Below the pieces are notes generated by a model. It did not search any database. It was given only the letters and a program-made list of their open reading frames with translations, and had not been told where the DNA came from. The position numbers and the translations under genes were made by a program. From positions 1 through 64,000 of the forward strand of contig NZ_BMML01000024.1 of NCBI RefSeq assembly GCF_014645815.1: a DNA stretch of 64,000 nt, written 5' to 3'. This document shows positions 8,750-17,510 of the stretch, piece after piece. The stretch is from Streptomyces fuscichromogenes. Lineage in GTDB: Bacteria; Actinomycetota; Actinomycetes; Streptomycetales; Streptomycetaceae. Position 1 is the stretch's first letter; each line of letters begins with the position of its first letter.

Positions 8750-9256
8750 ATGGACATCGTCATCCGGGAAGCGAAGCCCGCCGAATACGATCCGCTCGGC
8801 GACATAACCGCGCTGGCCTACCTCCAGGACGGCCTCCTCGACTTCGGCGAGAGCGACTCATATCTCACCGAACTCAAGGACGTGGCAAAACGGGCAGCCG
8901 CGGCCACCGTTCTCGTCGCCGTCCGGGGCACCGCCCTCCTCGGCGGCGTCACCTTCGTCCCCGGCCCCGGCCCGATGGCCGACCTCGCCGCCCCCGGAGA
9001 GGCCGAGATCCGTATGCTCGCCGTCGGCCGGGCCGCCCGCGGCCACGGCACCGGCGAAGCCCTCGTCCGCGCCTGTATCGACCGCGCACGGGCCACGCAG
9101 GGCTGCACGGCCGTCGTCCTGTCGAGCCAGCGCAGCATGCACACCGCCCACCGCATCTACGAACGTCTGGGCTTCGTCCGCACACCCGACCGGGACTGGA
9201 GTCCCCTGCCGGAGCTGGCCGACATCACTCTCCTCACCTACGAGTTGACGCTCTGA
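8750..9256 (+). CDS. GNAT family N-acetyltransferase
   Basis: A 168-residue GNAT protein. The acetyl-CoA loop is IRMLAVGRAARGHGTGEALV (about residues 85-104), and the C-terminal YERLGFVRTPDRDW completes the fold. The substrate cannot be assigned; the sequence resembles small single-domain acetyltransferases. It lies between the symporter and the nrd riboswitch and appears to be transcribed alone. Confidence 0.85.
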   Translation: MDIVIREAKPAEYDPLGDITALAYLQDGLLDFGESDSYLTELKDVAKRAAAATVLVAVRGTALLGGVTFVPGPGPMADLAAPGEAEIRMLAVGRAARGHGTGEALVRACIDRARATQGCTAVVLSSQRSMHTAHRIYERLGFVRTPDRDWSPLPELADITLLTYELTL

Positions 9257-9320
9257 CACCGCCACGACACAACATCTGGGGGTGACGCGACAACCCGGCA
9301 CTAGATGTATGCTCATGCTC

Positions 9321-9422
9321 GCTGTCGCCACAGGGGAATCCGGTGCGAATCCGGAACTGTCCCGCAACGGTGTACTTGTGCATGTTCGTGCACAGGAGTC
9401 AGTCCGAGGACCTGCCGACAGC
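9321..9422 (+). ncRNA. Cobalamin (AdoCbl) riboswitch
   Basis: The region shows the class I cobalamin riboswitch landmarks: a perfect 7-bp P1 stem (9321-9327 with 9416-9422), the GCCACAGGGGAAtCCGGTG core, GAAtCCGGaACTGTCCCGCAACGG, and the B12 box AGTCCGAGGACCTGCC near 9401-9416. It precedes nrdA by about 135 bp. In S. coelicolor the class I reductase operon is repressed by B12 so that the B12-dependent class II enzyme NrdJ is used instead (established). No strong intrinsic terminator is visible before nrdA; a CCCTCC at 9519-9524 could mask the ribosome site, so translational control is plausible. Confidence 0.93.
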
Positions 9423-9558
9423 ACGCCCAGCCACCCGGCGAGGGCGTTCTGACGTCCGGGCCTCGTGGAGTGGGCCAGGGTCTCGACGCGTGCCCACGTG
9501 CACCCGCGCTGCCCGCTGCCCTCCGCCAGGCCCCGAGCCCAGCGAGGGAGAGCCCCAC

Positions 9559-11913
9559 GTGACCATCGCGCCAGCCGACCCGGCCTCAGCGACCATCTCC
9601 GTGGCAGAGGACGGTCCCGGTACCGCGCTGCTGCGGACCCTGACCGAGCTGACCGCCGACCTCCCCGACGCCGACCCCGGCCGGGTCGCCGCCGCCGCGC
9701 TGCGCGGCCGGTCCGCGCGGGCCGACGAGTCGGAGTTGCGCGAACTGGCCACCGAGGCCGCCGCCGGCCTCATCTCCGAGGACCCCGCCTACTCCAGGCT
9801 CGCCGCCCGGCTGCTGACGGTCTCCGTCCGCGCCGAGGCCGCCTCGCAGGGCGTGACCACCTTCACCGAGTCCGTCGCCGTGGGGCACCGGGAGGGGCTG
9901 ATCGCCGACCGGACCGCCGAGTTCGTACGGCTGCACGCCCACCGCCTCGACGCCCTCGTCGACCCGGCCGCCGACGACCGCTTCGGCTACTTCGGCCTGC
10001 GCACCCTGCACAGCCGCTACCTGCTCCGGCACCCGATCACCCGCAAGGTCATCGAGACCCCCCAGCACTTCATGCTCCGGGTCGCCGCCGGTCTCGCCGA
10101 GGACGACACCGCGCGGTCGGTGGACGAGGTCGCCGCGCTCCACGGGCTGATGAGCCGCCTGGACTACCTCCCGTCCTCCCCCACCCTCTTCAACTCCGGC
10201 ACCCGGCACCCCCAGATGTCGTCCTGCTACCTCCTGGACTCCCCCAAGGACGAGCTGGACTCGCTCTACGACCGCTACCACCAGGTGGCCCGGCTCTCCA
10301 AGCACGCCGGCGGCATCGGACTGTCGTACTCCCGGATCCGCGGCCGGGGTTCGCTGATCCGCGGCACCAACGGGCACTCCAACGGCATCGTGCCGTTCTT
10401 GAAGACGCTGGACGCCTCGGTCGCCGCCGTGAACCAGGGCGGCCGGCGCAAGGGCGCGGCCGCGGTCTACCTGGAGACCTGGCACTCCGACATCGAGGAG
10501 TTCCTGGAGCTGCGCGACAACACCGGCGAGGACGCCCGCCGAACCCACAACCTGAACCTCGCGCACTGGATCCCGGACGAGTTCATGCGCCGGGTGAACG
10601 CGGACGCGCAGTGGTCGCTGTTCTCCCCCTCCGACGTGCCCGAACTGGTCGACCTGTGGGGCGAGGAGTTCGACGCCGCCTACCGCGAGGCCGAGGCGGC
10701 CGGGCTCGCGCGCAGGACCATCCCGGCCCGGGACCTGTACGGCCGGATGATGCGCACCCTCGCGCAGACCGGCAACGGCTGGATGACCTTCAAGGACGCG
10801 GCCAACCGCACCGCCAACCAGACGGCCGTGCCCGGCCATGTCGTCCACTCCTCCAACCTCTGCACGGAGATCCTGGAGGTCACGGACGACGGCGAGACGG
10901 CGGTCTGCAACCTCGGCTCGGTCAACCTCGGCGCGTTCGTCGACACCGCTACCGGCGACATCGACTGGGAGCGGCTGGACGAGACCGTCCGCATCGCCGT
11001 CACCTTCCTCGACCGGGTCGTGGACATCAACTTCTACCCGACCGAGCAGGCGGGCCGGTCGAACGCGAAGTGGCGGCCGGTCGGCCTCGGCGCGATGGGC
11101 CTCCAGGACGTCTTCTTCAAGCTGCGGCTGCCCTTCGACTCCCCGGAGGCCAGGGCGCTCTCCACCCGGATCGCCGAGCGGATCATGCTCGCCGCGTACG
11201 AGGCGTCCGCCGACCTCGCCGAGCGCGGCGGCCCGCTGCCCGCCTGGGAGAAGACCCGCACCGCGCAGGGCGTACTGCACCCCGACCACTACGGCGTGGA
11301 GTTCACCTGGCCGGAGCGCTGGGCGGCGCTGCGCGCGCGGATCGCGACCACCGGCCTGCGCAACAGCCTCCTGCTCGCCATCGCGCCCACCGCCACCATC
11401 GCGTCCATCGCGGGCGTGTACGAGTGCATCGAGCCGCAGGTCTCGAACCTCTTCAAGCGCGAGACGCTGTCCGGTGAGTTCCTCCAGGTCAACTCCTACC
11501 TGGTGCAGGACCTCAAGGACCTCGGCGTCTGGGACGCCCGCACCCGCGAGGCGCTGCGCGACGCGAGCGGCTCGGTGCAGGACTTCGTCTGGATCCCGGA
11601 GGACGTGCGGCGGCTCTACCGCACGGCGTGGGAGATCCCGCAGCGCGGCCTGATCGACATGGCCGCGGCCCGCACCCCGTACCTGGACCAGGCCCAGTCC
11701 CTGAACCTGTTCCTGGAGACGCCGACCATCGGCAAGCTCTCCTCGATGTACGCGTACGCCTGGAAGTCGGGCCTGAAGACGACGTACTACCTGCGCTCGC
11801 GCCCGGCGACCCGGATCGCCCGCGCCGCGCAGGCGACCCTGCCCGTACAGCAGACGACCGACGCCGTCGCCTGCTCCCTTGAGAACCCCGAGTCCTGCGA
11901 GGCCTGCCAGTGA
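9559..11913 (+). CDS. nrdA: Ribonucleoside-diphosphate reductase, class I large subunit
   Basis: A 784-residue catalytic subunit that reduces ribonucleoside diphosphates to deoxy forms. Active-site cysteines are visible: Cys223 (MSSCYLL), Cys435 (NLCTEIL, thiyl radical), Cys450 (AVCNLG), and the C-terminal redox pair Cys780/Cys783 in CEACQ. GTG at 9559 is chosen because GAGGGAG lies 9-15 bases upstream; in-frame sequence before it overlaps the riboswitch. The N-terminus shows only the helical part of an ATP cone and lacks the usual VxKRDG-type strand. It is coupled to nrdB by stop/start overlap and controlled by the upstream cobalamin riboswitch. Confidence 0.95.
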   Translation: MTIAPADPASATISVAEDGPGTALLRTLTELTADLPDADPGRVAAAALRGRSARADESELRELATEAAAGLISEDPAYSRLAARLLTVSVRAEAASQGVTTFTESVAVGHREGLIADRTAEFVRLHAHRLDALVDPAADDRFGYFGLRTLHSRYLLRHPITRKVIETPQHFMLRVAAGLAEDDTARSVDEVAALHGLMSRLDYLPSSPTLFNSGTRHPQMSSCYLLDSPKDELDSLYDRYHQVARLSKHAGGIGLSYSRIRGRGSLIRGTNGHSNGIVPFLKTLDASVAAVNQGGRRKGAAAVYLETWHSDIEEFLELRDNTGEDARRTHNLNLAHWIPDEFMRRVNADAQWSLFSPSDVPELVDLWGEEFDAAYREAEAAGLARRTIPARDLYGRMMRTLAQTGNGWMTFKDAANRTANQTAVPGHVVHSSNLCTEILEVTDDGETAVCNLGSVNLGAFVDTATGDIDWERLDETVRIAVTFLDRVVDINFYPTEQAGRSNAKWRPVGLGAMGLQDVFFKLRLPFDSPEARALSTRIAERIMLAAYEASADLAERGGPLPAWEKTRTAQGVLHPDHYGVEFTWPERWAALRARIATTGLRNSLLLAIAPTATIASIAGVYECIEPQVSNLFKRETLSGEFLQVNSYLVQDLKDLGVWDARTREALRDASGSVQDFVWIPEDVRRLYRTAWEIPQRGLIDMAAARTPYLDQAQSLNLFLETPTIGKLSSMYAYAWKSGLKTTYYLRSRPATRIARAAQATLPVQQTTDAVACSLENPESCEACQ

Positions 11914-12926
11914 TGACCAGCGTGAACAAGAACCTGCTCGACCCGGGCTTCGAGCTGACCCTGCGCCCCATGCGCTACCCGGACTTCTACGAGCGCTACC
12001 GGGACGCCATCAAGAACACCTGGACCGTGGAGGAGGTCGACCTCCACTCGGACGTCGCCGACCTCGCCAAGCTCACGCCCGCCGAGCAGCACCTGATCGG
12101 CCGGCTGGTCGCGTTCTTCGCGACGGGCGACTCGATCGTGGCGAACAACCTGGTGCTGACGCTGTACAAGCACATCAACTCCCCCGAGGCGCGGCTCTAC
12201 CTGAGCCGGCAGCTGTTCGAGGAGGCCGTGCACGTCCAGTTCTACCTGACCCTCCTGGACACCTACCTCCCCGACCCGGAGGACCGCGCCGCCGCGTTCG
12301 CCGCCGTGGAGAACATCCCCTCCATCCGTGAGAAGGCCGAGTTCTGCTTCAGGTGGATGGACTCGGTGGAGAACCTGGACCGGCTGGAGTCCAAGGCCGA
12401 CCGCCGCCGCTTCCTGCTCAACCTGATCTGCTTCGCCGCGTGCATCGAGGGCCTGTTCTTCTACGGCGCCTTCGCGTACGTCTACTGGCTGCGCAGCCGG
12501 GGTCTGCTGCACGGTCTCGCCACCGGCACCAACTGGGTGTTCCGTGACGAGACGATGCACATGAGCTTCGCGTTCGACGTCGTGGACACCGTACGCAAGG
12601 AGGAGCCGGAGCTCTTCGACGACGAGCTCCGGCAGCAGGTCACCGACATGCTGCGGGAGGCCGTCGAGGCGGAGCTGCAGTTCGCCCGGGACCTGTGCGG
12701 TGACGGGCTGCCGGGCATGAACACGGACTCGATGCGCCAGTACCTGGAGTGCGTCGCCGACCAGCGGCTCGGCCGGCTGGGCTTCGCCCCGGTGTACGGC
12801 TCGGAGAACCCGTTCTCCTTCATGGAGCTGCAGGGCGTCCAGGAGCTGACGAACTTCTTCGAGCGGCGGCCGTCCGCGTACCAGGTGGCGGTGGAGGGCA
12901 CCGTCGACCTGGACGAGGACTTCTGA
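11913..12926 (+). CDS. nrdB: Ribonucleoside-diphosphate reductase, class I small subunit
   Basis: A 337-residue R2 protein that holds the di-iron/tyrosyl-radical cofactor. Ligand pattern matches R2: Asp73, Glu104, His107 and radical Tyr111 (EEAVHVQFY), then later EGLFFYGAF and RDETMHMSF with Glu/His ligands. The C-terminal acidic tail ends in DLDEDF and would dock into NrdA. ATG at 11913 shares a base with the nrdA stop; a GTG at 11910 could also start. It converges on a secreted-protein gene with 15 bp between stops. Confidence 0.95.
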   Translation: MTSVNKNLLDPGFELTLRPMRYPDFYERYRDAIKNTWTVEEVDLHSDVADLAKLTPAEQHLIGRLVAFFATGDSIVANNLVLTLYKHINSPEARLYLSRQLFEEAVHVQFYLTLLDTYLPDPEDRAAAFAAVENIPSIREKAEFCFRWMDSVENLDRLESKADRRRFLLNLICFAACIEGLFFYGAFAYVYWLRSRGLLHGLATGTNWVFRDETMHMSFAFDVVDTVRKEEPELFDDELRQQVTDMLREAVEAELQFARDLCGDGLPGMNTDSMRQYLECVADQRLGRLGFAPVYGSENPFSFMELQGVQELTNFFERRPSAYQVAVEGTVDLDEDF

Positions 12927-12941
12927 GCCGCCGTCCGCCGG

Positions 12942-13721
12942 CTACTTCAGGCCGAGTGGTTCCCCGGCCGACACCTTCCGCGAGGTGGTCGTCGTGCCGG
13001 GGAAGTACCAGCGCCAGCTGCCCGCCGCGGTGACGGTCACCTTGGTGCTCAGCTTTCCGGCGTCGCCCGTCACCACGGTCCTGACCGTGCCGTAGTGGGC
13101 GGCGCCCTTCTTCCTGAACTGGAGCTTGACCTGCTGCCCGGTGAACCCGTGGTACTTCAGGTCCTCCCAGTCGGCCCGCGACAGCTTGCCGGTGACGGTC
13201 GCCGTGGCCCCCTTGGCGACCTTCTCGGGCGCGATCACCGTGGGGAGCTGGACGGCCCGCTTGACCTTGTAGTCGGCGATGTCGTCGGAGATCCAGTAGT
13301 CGCCGTCGTTCGCCTGGACGGTGGCGTCGACCCGCCAGACACCGGCGACCCGGTTGCTGTCGATGTCGTCGCTGTCGGCGATCCAGGCGGGGTCGATGGT
13401 CATCGTGGCCCGGCACACCGAGGTGGTCGCGCTCTTCTTCGTGCAGGACGAGTCGCCGTCCCAGGTCGCGAAGGTGTACGCGTTCGTCTTGTTGAAGGTG
13501 GAGACGTGCGTGAGCTTCTTCACCCCCGAGTCGTCCTTGACGGTGATGTCGACCGGGTACCGGATCGTCTTCGACGTCCCCACGATGACGTTGCCGCCGT
13601 TGTTGACGACCGTCTTCACCACCCGGATGTCGCCCCGTCCCTCCGCGTGCGCTCCGGTCGCCGTCGTCAGCACCAGGGCCGCCGCACCGCCGGCCGCGGC
13701 CCAGGCCGTTCTGCCTCTCAT
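12942..13721 (-). CDS. Secreted protein of unknown function
   Basis: A 259-residue protein with a clear Sec signal peptide (RGR, hydrophobic core, AHA cleavage near residue 27). The mature part is Thr/Val/Lys-rich and predicted beta-rich, like two Ig-like sandwich domains, with one Cys pair in SSCTKKSATTSVC. I do not recognise a catalytic motif. GGGGAGGAAC precedes the ATG. It lies on the opposite strand between nrdB and the AraC-type gene, so it is unlikely to share their regulation. Confidence 0.75.
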   Translation of the reverse strand: MRGRTAWAAAGGAAALVLTTATGAHAEGRGDIRVVKTVVNNGGNVIVGTSKTIRYPVDITVKDDSGVKKLTHVSTFNKTNAYTFATWDGDSSCTKKSATTSVCRATMTIDPAWIADSDDIDSNRVAGVWRVDATVQANDGDYWISDDIADYKVKRAVQLPTVIAPEKVAKGATATVTGKLSRADWEDLKYHGFTGQQVKLQFRKKGAAHYGTVRTVVTGDAGKLSTKVTVTAAGSWRWYFPGTTTTSRKVSAGEPLGLK

Positions 13722-13755
13722 GTTCCTCCCCTTGTCGTGCGCATACCAGGAGAGG

Positions 13756-13950
13756 CTAAGCGATCAGGGACCTCCCGCCGGAGCGGGTTTCCCGGCCGCG
13801 CCCGGCTCCCTCGACCCGTCGCGCCTCCCTGATCTGCCGGTCGATGCGCCGGTCGCGCAGCACGCCGAGCGCGGACGGGAGAGCCATGAGGACCAGGATG
13901 CCGAGGACCAGGACCATTCCGATGAGACCTTCGAGCTGGTTTCCGTTCAT
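13756..13950 (-). CDS. Small single-pass membrane protein
   Basis: A 64-residue product: short N-terminus, one strong membrane helix (about residues 7-28), then a basic tail RDRRIDRQIREARRVEG. GTG at 13959 would add three residues. Third-position GC and the amphipathic tail suggest a real gene, but no family is recognised. It precedes the secreted-protein gene on the same strand. Confidence 0.5.
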   Translation of the reverse strand: MNGNQLEGLIGMVLVLGILVLMALPSALGVLRDRRIDRQIREARRVEGAGRGRETRSGGRSLIA

Positions 13951-13987
13951 GGACACCACTCTCGCGCCGGACGCCCCTTACCGTGAG

Positions 13988-14042
13988 TGGCAGCACTGCC
14001 ATACACCCTCGAATTACTGCCAGCTCCGAGGCACACTGGCAG
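13988..14042. promoter_or_regulatory. Paired TGGCAG/CTGCCA inverted repeats upstream of AraC-type gene
   Basis: Two perfect inverted repeats lie in 55 bp: TGGCAG-CA-CTGCCA (13988-14001) and CTGCCAG with CTGGCAG (14017-14023, 14036-14042), the latter ending just before the ATG. Four copies of the same hexamer suggest an autoregulatory operator (inference). Confidence 0.55.
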
Positions 14043-14043
14043 C

Positions 14044-15009
14044 ATGCTGACGAACGTGGCCGCGGTGCTTCTCGACGGTGTGCATCCCTTCGAACTCGGG
14101 GTGGTCTGCGAGGTCTTCGGCCTGGACCGCTCCGACGAGGGGCTGCCGGTGTACGACTTCGCGGTGGTCTCGGCGGAGGGTCCGGCACTCGGCACCCATG
14201 TGCCCGGCCTCACCGTCTCCACGCCGTACGGCATCGACCGCCTGGAGGAGGCGGACCTGGTCGCGGTGCCGGCCTCGGACGCCAATGTCGCCCGGGACTA
14301 TCCGCCCGAGCTGCTCGACGCGCTTCGCCGGGCGGTGGACCGGGGTGCCAGGGTGCTCAGCGTCTGTTCCGGCGTCTTCGTGCTCGGCGCGGCCGGGCTG
14401 CTGGACGGGCGCCGGTGCGCCGTCCACTGGCGGCACGCGGACCTGCTGGCCCGCCGCTTCCCGCGGACCCGGGTCGAGCCGGACGTGCTGTACATCGACG
14501 AGGACCCGGTGTTCACCTCGGCGGGCACCGCGGCCGGTATCGACGCCTGTCTGCACATCGTCCGCAAGGAGCAGGGCCCGGAGGTGGCCCGGAAGATCGC
14601 CCGGCGGATGGTGGTGCCCCCGCACCGGGACGGCGGCCAGGCCCAGTTCATCGAGCGGCCTCTGCCGGAGGGCCGCTGTGACACGGTGGGCGGGGTGCTG
14701 GCCTGGATGACGGAGCACCTGGACGAGGAGGTCACCGTCGAGCAGCTGGCCGCCCGCGCGCTGATGGCCCCGCGCACCTTCGCCCGCCGTTTCCAGCAGG
14801 AGACCGGCACCACGCCGTACCGCTGGATCCTGCGGCAGCGGGTGCTGCTCGCACAGGAGTTGCTGGAGGGGACGGACGAGACCATGGATTCCATCGCGGG
14901 CCGGGCCGGCTTCGGGACGGCGGCCGCGCTGCGGCACCAGTTCGTGAAGTCGCTGGGGACCACGCCGAACGCCTACCGGCGCGCGTTCCGGGGCCCTGAG
15001 GCCGCCTGA
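14044..15009 (+). CDS. AraC/GlxA-type transcriptional regulator (candidate NrdS)
   Basis: A 321-residue regulator with an N-terminal DJ-1/PfpI-like amidase-type domain (residues 1-180; VCSGVFVLGAAGLLDGRR holds the Cys elbow) and two C-terminal AraC helix-turn-helix units (about 215-315; MAPRTFARRFQQETGTTPYRWI). The architecture is that of AdpA/GlxA proteins. In S. coelicolor the nrdAB operon ends with the AraC-type gene nrdS (recalled), so this may be its counterpart, although two reverse-strand genes separate it from nrdB here. ATG at 14044 is chosen because the domain starts there. Confidence 0.85.
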   Translation: MLTNVAAVLLDGVHPFELGVVCEVFGLDRSDEGLPVYDFAVVSAEGPALGTHVPGLTVSTPYGIDRLEEADLVAVPASDANVARDYPPELLDALRRAVDRGARVLSVCSGVFVLGAAGLLDGRRCAVHWRHADLLARRFPRTRVEPDVLYIDEDPVFTSAGTAAGIDACLHIVRKEQGPEVARKIARRMVVPPHRDGGQAQFIERPLPEGRCDTVGGVLAWMTEHLDEEVTVEQLAARALMAPRTFARRFQQETGTTPYRWILRQRVLLAQELLEGTDETMDSIAGRAGFGTAAALRHQFVKSLGTTPNAYRRAFRGPEAA

Positions 15010-15048
15010 GCGCGCGCCGGTATCAGGCGTGACCCGCCGGTCGGCGGG

Positions 15049-16428
15049 TCACCAGGGCACGGGTGTGAGCAGCAGCCGGTGCGGGCGCAGGGTGATGCCC
15101 ACCCGGGTGGTGTCGTTCGACCCGGCGACCTGTTCGAAGCGGTACCGGGCGCACAGGGCCGCGGTGATCAGGCTGAGCTGGGCCATGGAGAAGTGGTCGC
15201 TGGGGCACTTGCGGTTGCCGACGCTGAAGGGGCTCATGGCGTACTTGGGCACGTCCCTGGCCCGCTCCGGCAGCCAGCGGTCCGGGTCGAAGTCCAGGTG
15301 CCCCGGGTACGAGTCCGGGTCGCGCTGGACGGCGTAGGGGCTGTAGACGATGTCGGCCCCGGCCGGAATGCGATAGCCGCCGAGCTCGGTGTCGGCCTTG
15401 GCGCGCCGCGTCAATATCCATACGGCGGGCCGCAAACGCATCGCCTCGACGACGACATTGTTGGTGTGCGTGAGCCGCCGAACGTGGTCGAAACCAACCG
15501 GCTGACCGCCCGTCACCGATTCGACCTCGGTCCGTACCTTCTCGGCGTGTTCCGGGTGTTCGGCGAGCACCTGGAGCAGCCACATGATCGTGGAGGCGAC
15601 TGTTTCGCTGCCGGGGGTGAGTATCGCGACCACCTGGTCGTGGATCTCCTGTTCCCCGATGGGCTCGTCATTCTCGTCCTTCGCCGCGAGCAATGCCGTC
15701 AGCAAATCGTCCGGCTTTTGACCAGATGACCGGCGCTCGGCGACGATCTCGTCGACGAGGAGATGCAAATCGGCCAGCGCCCGGTTGAATTCACGGTTGG
15801 CCGGCAACGGCAGCCGGTAGAGCGGGCCGAGTGGTATGACCATCCGCCGGTACATACCGCGGAAGACGCTGGCGAGGTCGACGCTGAGCCGCTCGGCGCG
15901 CTCGTCCATGTACTCACCGCGCAGCAGGCAGCGGGCGGCGATGCGGACCGCGACCCGGAAGGACTCCGCGGTGCAGTCGACCGTGGCGCCGGGCCGCCAG
16001 CGCTCGGTCAGCGCATGCGCCTCCTCCGCCATGACCGGCCCGTACTCCGGGATCGCGGAGAGGTTGAACGCGGGCTGGATGGTGCGGCGCTGGCGGCGGT
16101 GGCGGGGTCCGTTGGCGGTGGCCACCCCCTCCTTGCCGAGCAGCCCCTCCAGCGACTCCCACAGCGGACCGGCGATGATGAAGTCGGGGTTCAGGGCGAG
16201 GGCGCCGGTGAGCTCCGGGGTGGTGACGGCGTACACCTCCTTGGGGCCGAGCCTCAGGCGCACCATGTCGCCGTGGGCGCGCAGCCGGGACATGAAGGCC
16301 AGCGGGTCGCGGACCAGCCGCCAGCCGTGCCCCAGGACCGGCACCCCGCCGCCGGCGAGGGGCGGTTCGCGCAGTTCACCGTGTGCGGAAGCCTCCGCGG
16401 TCGCGGGCTTCACGGACTCGACGGTCAT
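15049..16428 (-). CDS. Cytochrome P450, CYP170 type (albaflavenone synthase)
   Basis: A 459-residue P450. The heme-binding loop is FSVGNRKCPSDHF with Cys408; the K-helix ExxR is EAMR; the I-helix reads LTPGSETVAST, with Pro-Gly-Ser in place of the usual Ala-Gly-Gly. These features and the coupling to epi-isozizaene synthase match S. coelicolor CYP170A1, which oxidises epi-isozizaene in two steps to albaflavenone and also has a second farnesene-synthase site (established). An acidic DENDE patch is present near residue 250, but I cannot confirm it is that site. ATG overlaps the synthase stop as ATGA. Confidence 0.93.
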   Translation of the reverse strand: MTVESVKPATAEASAHGELREPPLAGGGVPVLGHGWRLVRDPLAFMSRLRAHGDMVRLRLGPKEVYAVTTPELTGALALNPDFIIAGPLWESLEGLLGKEGVATANGPRHRRQRRTIQPAFNLSAIPEYGPVMAEEAHALTERWRPGATVDCTAESFRVAVRIAARCLLRGEYMDERAERLSVDLASVFRGMYRRMVIPLGPLYRLPLPANREFNRALADLHLLVDEIVAERRSSGQKPDDLLTALLAAKDENDEPIGEQEIHDQVVAILTPGSETVASTIMWLLQVLAEHPEHAEKVRTEVESVTGGQPVGFDHVRRLTHTNNVVVEAMRLRPAVWILTRRAKADTELGGYRIPAGADIVYSPYAVQRDPDSYPGHLDFDPDRWLPERARDVPKYAMSPFSVGNRKCPSDHFSMAQLSLITAALCARYRFEQVAGSNDTTRVGITLRPHRLLLTPVPW

Positions 16429-17510
16429 TTCTCACCTGCCGCTTCGTTGTTGACGTACGGGGGCGTGGACCGGTCGTCCCAGCTGTCGACCATGTAACGG
16501 CCGGATTCGTGGTGGAACCAGTAGACGGAACTGAACCAGTTCCGCATATTGCCGACGCAGGCCGTGACGGCGGCGCCGAGTTCTTTTCCGTGCACGGTGC
16601 CGTCGTCGAGTTCCCCGGCGAACCGCAGTGCGTTCCGCTCGGCGGCCGGGAATTCACTGACGCATTCCTCGACGCGTCGCCTGACTTCCTCGACCGCCTG
16701 TTCCAGACTCATCCCCTCATGGGTGACGAGGCTGATTCCGAGATTGTGCACCTCGTCGCCCGCTATTTCCTTCGGAAGCGAGCAGAGGTCGTTGTACCAG
16801 GCGGCGAACTCCTGACTCAGCAGGGCCGGCCTGCGGTACGCCGGGTCTTTCCTTACGGCGTCCGGGAGTTCGGCCCCGGCGCTCGCCTCCAGCAGGTCCG
16901 TCCATATCCAGTGGGCGAAGGTGAGGCGCCGCAGGGCCAGGTATTCCTCGACCCGGGGAACATATCCCGAGGTGCGGTTGCGGAACTCCCGGTCGTACGC
17001 CTCGACCACCTCGTGGAAGTGCCGGGCGAACCGCTGGTTCCAGGTCTGGGGCAGGAAGGAGTACAGCCGCGCGACACTGTCCGCGAACCCCGCGACCAGG
17101 GTGTCCGGATGGTGAAGATGGTGCAGGGGCGCGTCGAGGGCCGCGTGCAGCCGGAGCCTCAGTCGCCGCCAGTCGCCCGGCCTGCGGTGCACGACGTCCC
17201 GGTCGTGCCGGTCGTCCCAGACGAAGAACCAGGCGCTGTAGTCGCAGATCGCCTGGATGACCTCGTCGGACGCGCCCAGGTAGTACCCCGCCATGAGGTC
17301 GGTGTAGCAAAGGCCGTCGGCATATTCCTGTACCTTGTCCGCCGGCATCAGTCGCTTTTCCAGCAGCCAGAGGCGGGTCTTCTCCTGTAGCCGCGGCCAA
17401 TACGGATGCAGTTGCCGGGGAAACTCGGCCTCGACCACCGGGAGCGCGAGTTGCGGTGGAACCCCGACCGCCGTCGGCGTCGATGCGGTGCTGCGTGAGA
17501 AAGCATGCAC
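16425..17510 (-). CDS. epi-Isozizaene synthase (class I sesquiterpene cyclase)
   Basis: A 361-residue terpene cyclase turning farnesyl diphosphate into epi-isozizaene. The Asp-rich metal motif DDRHD is at 99-103 and the NSE motif NDLCSLPKE near 240-248, both with all metal ligands, and WFHHESGRYMVDSWDDRSTPPY ends the fold. Length and sequence match the S. coelicolor enzyme. GTG at 17510 is chosen (MHAFSR... start, GAGAGGGG upstream); longer in-frame sequence is not conserved. First gene of the two-gene albaflavenone operon. Confidence 0.95.
   Translation of the reverse strand: MHAFSRSTASTPTAVGVPPQLALPVVEAEFPRQLHPYWPRLQEKTRLWLLEKRLMPADKVQEYADGLCYTDLMAGYYLGASDEVIQAICDYSAWFFVWDDRHDRDVVHRRPGDWRRLRLRLHAALDAPLHHLHHPDTLVAGFADSVARLYSFLPQTWNQRFARHFHEVVEAYDREFRNRTSGYVPRVEEYLALRRLTFAHWIWTDLLEASAGAELPDAVRKDPAYRRPALLSQEFAAWYNDLCSLPKEIAGDEVHNLGISLVTHEGMSLEQAVEEVRRRVEECVSEFPAAERNALRFAGELDDGTVHGKELGAAVTACVGNMRNWFSSVYWFHHESGRYMVDSWDDRSTPPYVNNEAAGEK

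Noticed and set aside
9343..9558. NrdA start at the upstream ATG
   Set aside because: The ATG lies inside the cobalamin riboswitch core and the encoded residues are unlike any NrdA N-terminus.
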